DNA from: Chrysemys picta bellii
Lineage: Eukaryota; Chordata; Testudines; Emydidae
Direction: 5' to 3'
NCBI RefSeq assembly: GCF_011386835.1
Contig: NC_088794.1
Location: forward strand, 69,264,434 to 69,328,433
DNA: 64,000 nt
Below the pieces are notes generated by a model. It was not told where the DNA came from and made no database searches. It was given only the letters and a program-made list of their open reading frames with translations. Each line of letters begins with the position of its first letter. The stretch's first letter is position 1. The position numbers were made by a program, and so were the translations under genes. This document shows, one piece after another, positions 23,618 to 34,980 of this stretch.

Positions 23618-23828
23618 TGTATCAGAGGGGTAGCCGTGTTAGTCTGAATCTGTAAAAAGCAACAGAGGGTCCTGTGGCACCTTTGAGACTAACAGAAGTA
23701 TTGGGAGCATAAGCTTTCGTGGGTAAGAACCTCACTTCTTCAGTTGCATCTGAAGTGAGGTTCTTACCCACGAAAGCTTATGCTCCCAATACTTCTGTTA
23801 GTCTCAAAGGTGCCACAGGACCCTCTGA
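23618..23828. mobile_element. Penelope-derived foldback repeat with 76-bp perfect arms
   Basis: A left stretch (tatcagaggggtagccgtg, ttagtctgaatctgtaaaaa) leads into arms at 23663-23738 and 23752-23827 that are exact reverse complements over 76 bases, with a 13-base loop. The arm words (ggtgccacaggaccctctg, aagcttatgctcccaat, ttagtct) match those behind the GIY-YIG endonuclease remnant at 43.4-44.0 kb, which ties this repeat to a Penelope-like element. Penelope-type elements often carry partly inverted terminal segments. Confidence 0.75.
23705..23743 (-). ncRNA. Hammerhead-ribozyme-like core (minus strand)
   Basis: Reading minus from 23743: CTGAAGA, one extra A, a stem-loop GTGAGG...CCCAC, GAAA, a GC-TTAT-GC mini-hairpin, then TC. 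This matches the conserved CUGANGA / helix II / GAAA / UH order of hammerhead ribozymes, known from Penelope-like elements. Against it, an unpaired A lies between the core and helix II, and no good stem I is visible. Activity is doubtful. Confidence 0.3.
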
Positions 23829-25194
23829 ATACTTGTAAAAATTTTCAGACCAAGAATTAGTCACAAAAATTATTTGGCATGTAACTTTGAATAATGAATG
23901 CATTTGAGATGTGCACAATTTGTGAGCAGAGAAAGGATACATTTGTTGAATAAGTTATTCATGATGAATCCTCACTGCGTTCTTTTCATAACTGGTTCAT
24001 TTACCCTGGATGGAAAATCAGTTTTTCCAACTGTGTGCTCTGTAGAGCCAGTTGAGCTATGGAAGAACAAGCTGGCTTCCGCTCTGTCTCCAGCATGATT
24101 GACATAAATTCCACCTCTTGCTCCAGAATCCTTATTGTCATGGCTAATGCATAAAACAGACAGATTGGGGATTGATTCACAGACACCAGGTGGAGCTTGC
24201 AATTAGAAAACAATGTCATTTTTTCTCTTGCAAATTGAATACATTTGATATGGAAGTCACTAAGGGAGAATAAATGTGAAACACTGAAGTGGAGTTTTTT
24301 GTTTTTTCAGAGCCTCATTTCTCAGACCAGAGCTACATGCATATCATTTTTATTCATCATGCTGAAAAATTGCAGACTATTAACATATCTCTGCATACTA
24401 GGGATGCATATGCCAGTTGCAATGTAAAGAATCAATAAGCCAGATTCTGAGCCCTGTTATAGTGTCTTTGTGCCAATCTGGTGGCAAAGGAGATGAAAAC
24501 CTGATTTAACCAGTCTGCTGTGCATGCCCCTGGCACAGATGTTCCTCAGGGGCATAGCTCCGATTGGTCAGGAGGTGCCAGTGATCCTCAACATAAAATA
24601 GTCCTTGTGGTTATAGCCAACTCTGAGCTGCTCTAAACTTCACCGGTGTCTAGGCTGGCATAGATCTGAGATTCACAAACAGCTCCCCACCCTTCTTCAT
24701 CTGCATTCGGGACACATCATCTGTGTCCAATAATGTAGCCCAAGGTTTTTCTTTTCACCTTGATTTGTGTCTATATTGTAGCTAATCTTTCCATCATGGA
24801 AGTCATTCTGCAGTATGCTCACATGGTTTAATTCATTTAAAGCCCCCTTATCCAAAAAGAGTATGAACGGGAGTATTGTCCATTAAGTTAATATAAGAGA
24901 AAACATGTGTAAGGTTGCCCTCAAAGCACAACACAGCTCATTCATGATAAAAATATATATTGCTTTCAAGCACAATTTGCAAATAGTAAATTATAAATAA
25001 GGCTGGATGGCTTGAGAGCTTCTGCTACACCTGCAATGCAAACCCATCTAGGTGTGTTTGAAACTGGGTCCGATCTGATAGTCAGATTGTTTGCCTGAAA
25101 ACAAACTGGTTATTTTTAACTTGCAGTGTGCATCAGTTACTAATGTTCCCAAGTGTGCACTAGTGTTTCATACATAGAAGGGTGGTCATATAGT
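23829..25194. other. Unassigned stretch
   Basis: No recognisable gene or repeat. The small open frames near 24.0 kb overlap on both strands. Confidence 0.35.
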
Positions 25195-25385
25195 TAAGGC
25201 AACAGCTGGGAGTCAAGAGATCTCAGCACTATACTCAGCTGTGCCACAGATTTCCTGTGTGACCTTGGGAAAGTCACTTCACCTGTCTGTGCTTCAGTTT
25301 CCCCCATCCGTTAAATGGAGTTAGTAACCATTACCTTGTTCACTGTTTGTGAGGTGCCCGGTATTATGGTGATGAGCACTCAAAA
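25195..25385 (-). repeat. MIR SINE, minus orientation
   Basis: Clear MIR core: cctgtgtgaccttgggaaag, tcacttcacctgtctgtgc, ttcagtttcccccatcc, followed by gttaaatgg. Confidence 0.85.
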
Positions 25386-25899
25386 ATGCATGTAAGTAGA
25401 TACTGGTGTCAGTCTTACTTACTTGCACCACTGGCACTCCACTTTGCACATCTGACAGTTTTGTTCATTTAACGCATGCTGTTCTTATGAAGGACGGATG
25501 TGATGGATGTTGAGCAAGTGAAATTCTACACTAAAGTCAGTCTACATCTTACATGGTCCAGAGCAGCTATATTAAAGGTAAATAGTTTCTTCTAAAGTTG
25601 ATTGTCAATTTAGACCAATTATTTCAGATGGATTCTTTAGTTGCTTCCGAATACTGTGCACTATCAAGCATTCATACTGAATTGGAGCAAGCATCCTACT
25701 GGGCTCTACAATAGCTAGCCTGCCCCTCTCGATACAATCCCTTCAGCACATTCTTTTATTTTTAAACTGTGTAGTTGGATTATTCAACATGCAGGACAGA
25801 GGATTTAGTCAGGGTGAAATGTTAGTTGTCTTGCTAGAGTAACTTGTTCTTTGCTATCCCTAGTGTGTGTGTTTAATTGTATCAACCTGAGGAGCAAAG
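25386..25899. other. Unassigned stretch
   Basis: Nothing recognised. Confidence 0.35.
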
Positions 25900-25904
25900 C
25901 TATT

Positions 25905-25985
25905 ACAGGGCTTATACAAAACCCATTTAAAATCATTGGAAAAATTGACTTTGACTTCAATGGCCTGTGGACCAGGCTTATTACG
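25905..25985. repeat. Short palindromic dispersed repeat
   Basis: It reads agggcttatacaaaaccc ... gacttcaatggcctgtgg ... ccaggctta. Same class as 6490 and 20770. Confidence 0.4.
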
Positions 25986-26144
25986 TATTATTATTTCCAC
26001 TAGTTTTACAGGAATCCTTTTCATGCATTCTTACTCAATTCAGTCCCAACCTAGGGTCTCACCTTTTAAAATTCTCTCAAGCAAGGCAAAGCTTGCTTTT
26101 AGAGAGCAAGGACTCAGTGCTGGAACAAAAGCATGTAAAGCTGT

Positions 26145-26250
26145 AGTCTGGAATTTTCAAAGAGGTCTAAGCAGTTAGGCAACCAACTCCCATTGACTTT
26201 CAAAAAGTTGTGGGTTCCTGACTCCCTTCAGCACCTTTCACAGTTCCAGA
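26145..26250. repeat. Palindrome of the 'attttcaaag...ttaggc' family
   Basis: It reads attttcaaagaggtctaag, gttaggcaaccaactccc, attgactttcaaaaagt, ggttcctgactccctt, cagcacctttcac. The two halves are complementary around the centre. Fragments lie at 12250, 19495 and 45918. Confidence 0.55.
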
Positions 26251-27838
26251 AGTCATCATTTAGACTGTTTGAAGGTCCTGTGGCAATGTTACATCTTTTT
26301 CCTACACTTGTTTAAATCCTCAAAAAGAGTGTTCTAATATATTCTTTGAAGCTTAAGTATTATATTTTCCCTTCAATTATGTTATTGAAACATTGGCATT
26401 TTCAGTTTCAACATATTTAGAGCAGAAGTCATGACTGTATTTACTTTTTATAGGAGATTATAATATGAAAATGTTGAAGTTTACAGGATCTAGTACCAAG
26501 TGGCCAACTGTATCGCTCAGTTGTGCTCTCTCCTTCCATTTCATTCCTTCTTCGCTTTGGAGTAAACATTTTCTGGACATTTTATCTTTTCCTTTTTTCA
26601 TGGGGAGGGGGGCATTGTTTTTGTCCTTTGACTTCTTAACTTTAATTTTTCTTATCTCCTCTTTCTAGGGCTCAGGGTTTTTTTATTTTTTTCCTTCTGT
26701 CCCACTTCTCTCTGAACAAGAGGGCAGCGTATAGAAAGACCTAGGAATTCTTTATGCCCTCACTGTCTTAGAGGGCTCTTTCTTTTTTCTATCATCATTC
26801 TTAAGACTCTTTTCTTTATTTTTGGTTTCCTTTTACTGTCATGCAGGGCACTGATCTTGAATCTTTATGTGCCTTCCTTACTGTCTGAGGTTTATTTCTT
26901 TATCATCTGTTTTTTTTCCCCACCAGAGAGGTTGAAATGAACATTCACAACTTCAATATGTGGAACTTTTCAAACACACCTTAAAAAATGAGGTTAACTT
27001 TCAATAGTTGGCTGCCACTCCAATGAGTACTTTTGGTTGCTTTTAGCTGTTTAACAGAGCCCTCACCTTTAGACTTTTAGTATGAAATTCTCTGCAGCTG
27101 TCAGTGTAATTTACACAAATTTGCACTTCAGCTTTTGTTAGAACCATACTGCATTTGTTCCTGTTGCCTCTCCACTTGCTGATCACAGGAGGAACAAATC
27201 TTTCAACTAAAATGTGTGAAAATGGAATATTCAGCCAAAAAGAAAGGGTTCTTTTATTTGTATATTTCCACATTTTTCTAATGTTTATTTACTGGATAAA
27301 AACTTCTTGATTTTCTTTAGCAGACTGATCAGCATGAATTCCTTGTAAACAATTCCTGTGTGTTCTCTTCCATTTTTAGTGTACCAACTGTTCCGATTGT
27401 GTCACAAAATGAGACTTCATTTATTAAGAATAAATGGTTTAATATGAGAAAGAAAAATGTAACTGTTTACTGAATGAGGAATTAAAGGAAAGGAAATAAT
27501 GTGACTCAATTTCTTTATCTGAACAGCTGTCACTCTCAAGTTTCTTCATTGCATTAATGCTGTAAAATGTGACCTTTATGTACTAACTACAGTGACTTTA
27601 AAACTGGTGTATGACATCATAAATCTGTTCTGGTATTGCTGATTTGTTCCAGCTCCAGCTTGTAACTTACTTAAACATAGTAGAAAGACAGTTATTTCCA
27701 CACCTGTTGCTATTTGCACATCAGACTGCATTCAGCCTGGCTTCCTCCATTTGCATGAAAGCAATAGCATGTTGTTTATCCCAAGACTTGACAAATAAAG
27801 TTGATATAGGTTGTTTTTTTTATAAGAGATTGGTTGTC
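26251..27838. other. Unassigned, with a T-rich tract at 26480-26930
   Basis: The plus strand from about 26480 to 26930 is strongly pyrimidine-rich. No gene or named repeat. Confidence 0.35.
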
Positions 27839-27968
27839 TTGCAAAGAGATGCTGTAGCTCAGCAAGAAGTTAGGGGCTTGATGCAGGAATTACTAGGTGA
27901 AGTTCTGTGGAAGAGGTCAGATTAGATGATGATAATGTTCCATTTTGGTCTTAAAACCTATTAATTTA
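27839..27968 (+). mobile_element. CR1 LINE 3' end
   Basis: gatgcaggaattactaggtg, gaggtcagattagatgatg and cattttggtcttaaaaccta are diverged forms of the CR1 3' signature seen at 18.0 and 31.1 kb. Confidence 0.78.
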
Positions 27969-28859
27969 GATGGGTCATCTATGCTCACATGATGACTCAT
28001 TTCACAGCGGACAGCTACAAGGTAACACAGAACTTACTTTAACTGTAATGCTACCACTAGTAACTTTGAACCATCCAGTCCCCTTTCATGTCATCTTCTC
28101 AAGTTTGTTGCACTAAACATCACATTATTCATTTCAACAAAAATCGAGTGAATGAATGCCTGTACTCAACAAGGAGTTTAGAATTTCAGTTCTTTTACAT
28201 GAGTCACCTCTTCTATCCCTTACTTTTTAATAAAGCAGACAATGAATAATTGCTTCATTGTATTGTATTAGATTATTCATTTTTCATTACAAGTGTAAAC
28301 TTTAATCCTCCCATATGTATGGTGCTATTTAAAGCAAACAGCCTCATTTATTTCATAGAAGTAGAGAATCTTACTGATTTAACACAGGATATTATGTTAA
28401 TCTCTCATTGTGTTAGGACACATCTTTCATTAATACTTGTTGCATTTCTGCTTAAAATCATCAGTTTAGATCTGTAAGCTTTTCTAATGAAAGTAAAATA
28501 CTTCACACTAATTTCAATGTTTAAAGCTTCTAGACCAAATCCCATCCCGTCCCATACTGGGTAGGTAGGCCAATAAGGCATCGACAGGCTTATTTCTCCC
28601 ACTCCCAATTGTGTGCACAAGGCGGTAGCAGGTCAGAATTCCTTCCTGGCTCCCAAGAGAGCTTTGGAAATGTGGTAAAAATCAGACTCCCTCAACAGGT
28701 GATGGAATGCTGCCTCAGGAAGTAGAAAAAGTCCCTCTTTATACAGCATTCTTTATACTTAGAATATTTAGAATACTATGTGCTGTACTTGTCCAAAACC
28801 TTACTAATTTTGCCTTAGGTATGTAGATAAGGACACCACTATTTGCATTTAGAACATAA
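27969..28859. other. Mostly unassigned
   Basis: Bases 28550-28740 (agaattccttcctggctccc and neighbours) loosely resemble the minus strand of a CR1 tail, too weakly to call. Confidence 0.3.
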
Positions 28860-29235
28860 ATCGCCACCAGAGTCCCTGGGTAGTGGCCACAAGTCCCAGG
28901 CCTCCAGCAGCAACTTAAAGGGCCAGGGGCTCTGCTGCAGAAGCAGTGGCTGGGAGCCCCGGCCCCTTTAAATTGCCACCAGAGCCCCACTGACAGAGTC
29001 CCAGAGTAGCGGTGGCAGTCAGGAGCCCCAGGCTCCAGTGGCAATTTAAAGGGCCCGGGGCTCCGGCAGCAGCTACCACTACCATGGAGCTCTGGCAGTG
29101 ATTTAAAGGGCCCAGGATTTCTTGCCACCACAACCACAGATGGAGCCCCGGACTCTTTAAATCATGATTTAAAGGGCCTGGGCAATTAAAGGTCTCACCC
29201 CTTCCGGTTGAGGCCCCACCTCCTGCTCAGGACCC
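28860..29235. repeat. GC-rich array of modules in alternating orientation
   Basis: The word ttaaagggcc(c/t) with flanking gggctc appears near 28915, 29045, 29102 and 29167, and its complement (ggcccctttaaattgcc, ctctttaaatcatgattt) near 28961 and 29150. Between the words are g-c-rich spacers such as ccggggctccggcagcagc. The block is much richer in G and C than its flanks and is non-coding; the 132-codon minus-strand frame over it is a by-product of the repeat. Confidence 0.6.
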
Positions 29236-29284
29236 CGGCCCTGCATACTCGTAAGTCCCTTAAGTTACTTTCACCCCTGGGTGA

Positions 29285-29452
29285 GGTTTGTTAGACTCCA
29301 AAATATTCTCCCAAGGAATGTGGTAGTGGAAGATACATAGGAAAACACAATCAAGCATGAAATACTGAAAGTCCTCCACCATTGGCAAGGAGTTGGACAA
29401 AATGAGCTAACAGCTCTCTTCCATCTCTAATTTGTGTTGTTCTATGAAGAAC
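29285..29452 (+). mobile_element. Old CR1-like LINE 3' end
   Basis: ctcccaaggaatgtggtag, gttggacaaaatgagc, ctcttccatctctaattt and a closing gttctatgaag repeat-like end match the general plan of a CR1 tail. Confidence 0.5.
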
Positions 29453-31094
29453 AAACAAGTTCTAAAATCTTGTATGTGAAGTTAAGCTGGTTGATCTATT
29501 CAAAGATATCCAACTCATCATAGGAGTAAAAATAAGCGAGATGCCAACATTGTCATAACTCAAGCATAACTGTCTCCATCTCAGCATTATTTTACTTGAG
29601 ATTTTCACAGCGAACAATTTGTTGCTGTTGTCACCATTTTACTGGTGACTGCGTAGCAAAGCATAATTCACATGGAAGAACCCAGGGAATAAGATTTTAC
29701 GGGCTGTTGTGAACAAGTGACCATTAACACAGGTTTCATTGTGACTCATTTTTAGTATTGAAAAGGTGATGACTCATCAAGTCACAGTAGGGTCAAAAAC
29801 TCAGTTATATATTTCTAAAAATGAATCATGTTCCAGCTGGATATGGGAAAACCAATTCATCTAAAGTAAAAATTGTTCTGAACAGTTACCTAAAAAGGAA
29901 ACTTAAATCTATCTAAGGTTCAGACAAGTCTGGGTTTTTATGTTTGATTTGGCTGGGGTTTTGGATTGTTTGGTTTTTTGAGAGGTTTACATTTTTATTT
30001 GGGCCTAATTTTCAAAAAACAAGCTAAATTGACAAAAGCAATTTTATTCACACAATACTTATGCACAGGATTATCTAGATTTGTGTGATTTCCTGTTAGA
30101 CCATTAAAATAAATGCACATGACAAACTATACAGGCAAATCCTGAATCCAAGCTAAAAAGTGTTTTTGGAAATGTTGCCCTCCATATTCCAAATTTTATC
30201 TGAATTGTTTCTGAAACAAAATGATTTGTGTTGGCTCTTTATATCTATATCAGAAATACAGATGTTCAAACTCTTGAGAACTTACTGAAATTCACATTTT
30301 AAAGTTTTGTTTCACTTATGGGATTTGAATGCTGGTCTCAGCTAGGTAACAAAAGTCTGTAATTAGCAGAAGTATACATAGCTGTTTGGCTGGGTCTAGT
30401 TTGGAGGCCACTAAACTTGGAATGGAGAAAGTATACCTGCTTTCCTGCATTTCTGAGTACAGACCATAAAAATTTGTGAATTATTCATTTCTGAGTTCTT
30501 CATTTAGGTACAACACTGCATGCAATATGGACTAGAGATATTGATTAGTCCTCAGAAAGCGGAGATCAAATACATAGACAAATTATCATGCTTCTGAATC
30601 TCCTAGAACTAAGTTTTTATGTTTGTTGTCCTAGACTGGTACCTGACAAACCCATGCATTATTTATCTCCTATAATGGCCCTGGAGTGCTAGGCAGTTTC
30701 CAAACAAAAGTCATCACTGCTCCAAGAAGCTCATAATCTAAAGACACAAAGGTAGAGGATAAAGAAAGAAGGTCTGACACACAGCACTGTCATGTTAAAT
30801 ATATAGATATAATTAAAACAGAGCAGGTAAATTAGAACTAAATTACCTATCATGACAAGTGGGGAACTGAAGTCACTTCACCAGGAAAGTTAACGACCTG
30901 GTTTCGATGTTGCAAGTGACAAATTTAATATCCTATAGGATATTAAAGTTGAAGTCTAGTGCCAGGGATGATTTCCTTGAGGCAATAAAAATAAAGAGCT
31001 AATCCTGTGGATTCCTGACAAACACAAGCAAACAATATGCATTTTAATGTGGCTAAATGTATACTTCTAAGAACAAAATATAGGCCATACTTAC
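29453..31094. other. Mostly unassigned; weak old repeat at 30655-30745
   Basis: 30655-30745 (tatttatctcctataatggc, gagtgctaggcagtttcca, aagctcataatctaaagac) resembles the minus strand of an ancient LINE 3' end, also seen at 45785, 50580 and 60835. The remainder shows nothing. Confidence 0.35.
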
Positions 31095-31558
31095 ACAATT
31101 GGGGAGGGTTCAGAGAAGAGCCACAAGAATGATTAAAGCAATAGAAAACATGTCTTACGATAAATAGATTGAGCTCCTTCAGTGTAACATAACAAAGAAA
31201 AGGTAGAGAACTGACTTGATTACAGTCTATAAATATCTACATGAGGAACAAATATTTAATAATGGCTCTTCAATCTATCAGAGAAATGTATAACATGATC
31301 CAATGGCTGGGAGTTGAAGATAGACAAATTCAGACTGGAAATAAGGCTCGTTAGGCTCTTTTTTTTAAAATGAACCAGTGGAATAGTTTACCAAGGTTCA
31401 TGGTGAATTCTCCATCTCTGAGAATTTTTAAATCAAGATTGGATGTTTTTCTAAAATATATGATGTAGGAATTACTTTGGGGAAGTTCTATGGCCTGTGT
31501 TATACAGGAGGTCAGATTAGATTGTCACAATGGTCTCTTCTGGCCTTGGAATCTATAA
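31095..31558 (+). mobile_element. CR1 LINE, end of ORF2 and 3' end
   Basis: The left part (gggttcagagaagagccac, aagaatgattaaagcaat) matches the last coding stretch of CR1 ORF2, broken by stops. The right part is the standard tail: aaccagtggaatagtttacc, aaatcaagattggatg, ggcctgtgttatacaggagg, tcagattagattgtcacaat. No octamer repeat is clear at the end. Confidence 0.85.
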
Positions 31559-32821
31559 AGTGTGGTGGTGTTCACACTGCACTGGGGTTATTGAAGTCGG
31601 GGAGGTTCGACAGTGGACACCACAATGACTTTGCAACCTCCATGCACCATGGAGTCCAGTTAGAGGGTGCAGTGTGTGCATGCATATACTGGGGTTATGT
31701 GCAGAGTTTGTTGGTTCACTATGGTCCCACTGGACAGAAACCCAGGAAAAGAGAGATGTGTGCCACACAGGCCATAACTGGGGCCTTCTCTCAACACTGT
31801 GTAGTAAGGGCCATACCCAGTCTCACAACCCATTCACACAAAGACAATCTGTTTATTTAGACTTTTCTTTTTTCATCAAGACTTGGTCCATCACTACTTT
31901 AGGGCCAAACATGAAGCTCTTATTGATGTAAATACAATGATAGGATGTGACCATTAGCATACAGGTTCTCTGCCTATGTCACCTATCATTTTATGATGTA
32001 GTGTAACATATGTTATGAACACTGATTCTTTTAAATGAAATAGTGTAAGAGCTGGGAAATGTTTCCCAAGTTCAATAGTGCATGCGTAGTTCTATGTGTA
32101 ACTGCAAAATAAGGGTATAATATGGTACCCATGAAGAAAAATACTTTTAAAATTTCACATATTATATCATGAGAATTTTGGCCAGATATAAGCTTTTTTC
32201 CTATTCTTTTTCCTTCTGTGGCAGTCAGAGAATAATGTATACTCAGTAGTTTATATACTTCCGGTTTAATCAGTGTTGTATAAAGGAATTATCTATGTTC
32301 TCCATGGTGTGATGATGCTATTCATAAAGCAACTAAGCAGCCAGTGCAGTTTTGGGCAGCATCACCTCAAAGGTCATACCCAGTTTATTACCCGTTGGTC
32401 CTGTTCTGTATTATTGCCCTTCAAGTATCTCCCTCCAGTTGAGCTGATCACAAATATTCCAATGATGTATACCACAACCTTTCTTTCCTCACTATAAGTT
32501 GTTAGTACATTCGAACCCTTGGATTCTAATCATATAGCACACATCTCTAATTGTTTGAGCTAAAGTACTAACTGCATTAGCTAGTAGCCTGTGTATGTTA
32601 TTCTCTAGTGAATCCGACACTAGAGGGTGATGTGACAATTTGCCACTATGTTACCCATGAAAGCATTTGACAGGAATGTTCAAGATATATACACAAGTAA
32701 TACTCAGTTTCTGCAAATAGTCAAACATGTGACTTTAAAATTTTCCTTCTGCAAACAATTTTGCTGGTAAAACTCACTCACATGTTCATGCAAAGCAAAC
32801 AGAGGGATCCCAAACACTGTA
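31559..32821. other. Unassigned stretch
   Basis: Nothing recognised. The 127-codon frame beginning at 31477 starts in the CR1 tail and is not a gene. Confidence 0.35.
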
Positions 32822-32909
32822 GGGGTGGAGGTTGAGAGCTCGTGACCACCAGTGTAATGACATTGCAACCCCCTGAGGGGTCCCGACCCCCAGTTTGAGA
32901 ACCACTGCT
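32822..32909. mobile_element. Right-end fragment of a hAT-type MITE
   Basis: It ends gtttgagaaccactg, the terminus of the cagtggttctcaaac class. The left end is lost. Confidence 0.6.
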
Positions 32910-33499
32910 GTAGAAGTTAATTAATTTCAAAATTGAATGATTATTCATGGAAAATGTTTTGCATTATTTGACATCTTTATTCTTTTGTTTATGAGAGACC
33001 TGATCAAGCTCTCAAGCAGTTAATGAAAATACATTTCATAAACTCCAAAGTGAATTAAGGACTTCATTTTGACAGAAACCAGGCAAGAATTCAAGTCATT
33101 AAGAGACCAGGGCCAGAAAGATTCATGCCCATGAATGGGGATCCTAAACTTTTACTGAGTGACTCTAAACGGGAATTTTTACAAGCATTTCCCTGAAGGT
33201 ATTAAAAAGTAGCTTATTTCTTGATGTAAGCCTGAGTGCCAATCCATCCATAGTAACCCTACCACAAGTCTTTGGGGAAAAACATTCAAATGAATACAGA
33301 GTATTTTCCTTCACCCCTAATCTGGAAATTCAGGACAGTTATTTTATATCCATAATGAAGTCTATTCCTTTACAATGTCACAGAATTTGATATTAAACTT
33401 TGTTAGTAGCATTTGTTTTTTTCCGGTCCCAAACCAACGAGGTAACATGGGCAGATCTGACCCTGCAGAGTTCACAAGCTAAAAGAGTGAAAGGAGTGT
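32910..33499. other. Unassigned stretch
   Basis: Nothing recognised. Confidence 0.35.
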
Positions 33500-34205
33500 T
33501 CCATGCAAGTGATGGAGGTAAGAGATGAGCAGAGTAATAGAATACTTGAAGAGCATTGCGATTATTTTTTGCAGGGTGGGGAGTAAGACCTATCAATGTC
33601 AGTTTTCCTACAACTTTGCCATGGTCAGTAGGCTTGTGTGTGTCTTGGCAGAATGGTTCTCTAGGAGGGATTTGAATATAGAAAGGATATTGACACAGAC
33701 CAGTTCATTGAGACCATCCCATACATAGGTGGTGGCATGGAAGAAGATGAGGAGGCATGTTTGTGAGAAGCTGACCAACAGGCTGATGAAGTTAGCGTTG
33801 TTGATGGAATGAATGGGAGAGGGGATGACATGAAAAGAGAGAGGTATGGTGGATGAGAAGGGTTATGAAGGCAATAAAAATGAATATGATGTGGCAGAGA
33901 AGGGAGTCAGTGTAGGGATTCAGAGATGGGAAGGATGATCTCAGTGGCAGTATTTTATACAGACTGGAGAGTGGTAATGTGACTGTCAGGGAGGCCATAA
34001 AGGAGGAAGTTACAACAGACAAGAAGGTGGAGAAAGGGATTAGAAGGGGATGGGAGGAGGAGGAGGCCGATGTCCTCACACAATATTTGGAGACAAATAG
34101 GAGCAAGGCATGTGATAGAAGGAGAGAACAGTATAAGAGAGTGACTGCAGAGGTGGCATCAGGTGGGAAGTGCCAACTTTGCACAACTTTCTGGAAAATA
34201 AAAAG
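33500..34205 (+). repeat. Purine-rich segment, possible ancient L2/L3-type LINE 3' region
   Basis: The plus strand is rich in gga/aga. Words such as gatctcagtggcag, tattttatacagactggag, gtgactgtcagggaggcc and gaaagggattagaagg occur in the order found in the 3' parts of some ancient vertebrate LINEs. The match is from memory and weak. The 156-codon minus-strand frame across it is pyrimidine-biased (Ser, Leu, Phe) and not a gene. Confidence 0.35.
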
Positions 34206-34214
34206 TGGTCTAGC

Positions 34215-34355
34215 GAGTGAACCACATGACCAGGAGTCAGGAAGTCTCTGTTCTATTCCCATCTCTGCAAATTATTTATGACCTGAGACATAGAACTTCT
34301 CTGTGCTTGAGTTACTCCACTGGTAAAATGTGGAAAATACTGTTACTACAGTGAA
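34215..34355 (-). repeat. MIR SINE, minus orientation, diverged
   Basis: gaccaggagtcaggaagtct, ctattcccatctctgca, acttctctgtgcttgag and ggtaaaatgtgg fall in the order of a reversed MIR. Confidence 0.65.
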
Positions 34356-34572
34356 TGGGTGACTCTTAACCCTACCTGATCCCATTTCTTCCTATGCCAT
34401 CACCCTGCCACAGGAATACCTATGAAGCTGGGTTCTAAGAAAAACTATTGCTATTGAGTCTAAGCAAGTATCAAAGGACTCAAGTTTAACTTTGGTTTAC
34501 GTAACCTGTTTGTCAGCCTGGGTTATGTATCTCCTGTTTGCCCAGTCCACAGAGGATAACATTGTAATTGGA

Positions 34573-34980
34573 ATCATAGACTTTAAGGTCAGAAGGGACC
34601 ATTATGATCGTCTAGTCTGACCTCCTGCACAACGCAGGCCACAGAATCTAACCCACCCACTCCTATAATAAACCCCTAACCTATGTCTGAGCAGTGGAAG
34701 TCCTCAAATCATGATTTAAAGACTTCAAGGTACAGAGAATCCTCCAGCAAGTGACCCGCACGGCAGAGGAAGGTGAAACCCCCCCAGGAAAAAGACCCCT
34801 CTGCCAATGTGCCCTGGAGGAAAATTCCTTCCCAACCCCAAATATAGTGATCAGCTAAACCCTGAGCATGTGGGCAAGACTCACCAGCCAGACACCCAGG
34901 AAAGAATTCTCTGTAGTAACTCAGATCCCACCCCATCACAGGCCATTGGGCATATTTACCACTAATAGTCAAAGATCAAT
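34573..34980 (-). mobile_element. CR1 LINE 3' end, minus strand
   Basis: A long copy in reverse: aaggtcagaagggaccatta, tgatcgtctagtctgacc, aataaacccctaacctat, gagaatcctccagcaagtga, aaaattccttcccaacccc, agccagacacccagg. It is well preserved compared with the other CR1 copies here. Confidence 0.9.

Noticed and set aside
23618..23828. tRNA-derived SINE with a Pol III promoter
   Set aside because: The ttagtct/ggtgccac words match the Penelope tail at 43.9 kb, and no convincing tRNA-like A and B boxes were found.
33792..34262. 156-codon minus-strand frame rich in Ser, Leu and Phe
   Set aside because: It arises from a purine-rich plus strand (probable old LINE tail plus a MIR); the composition explains the open frame.
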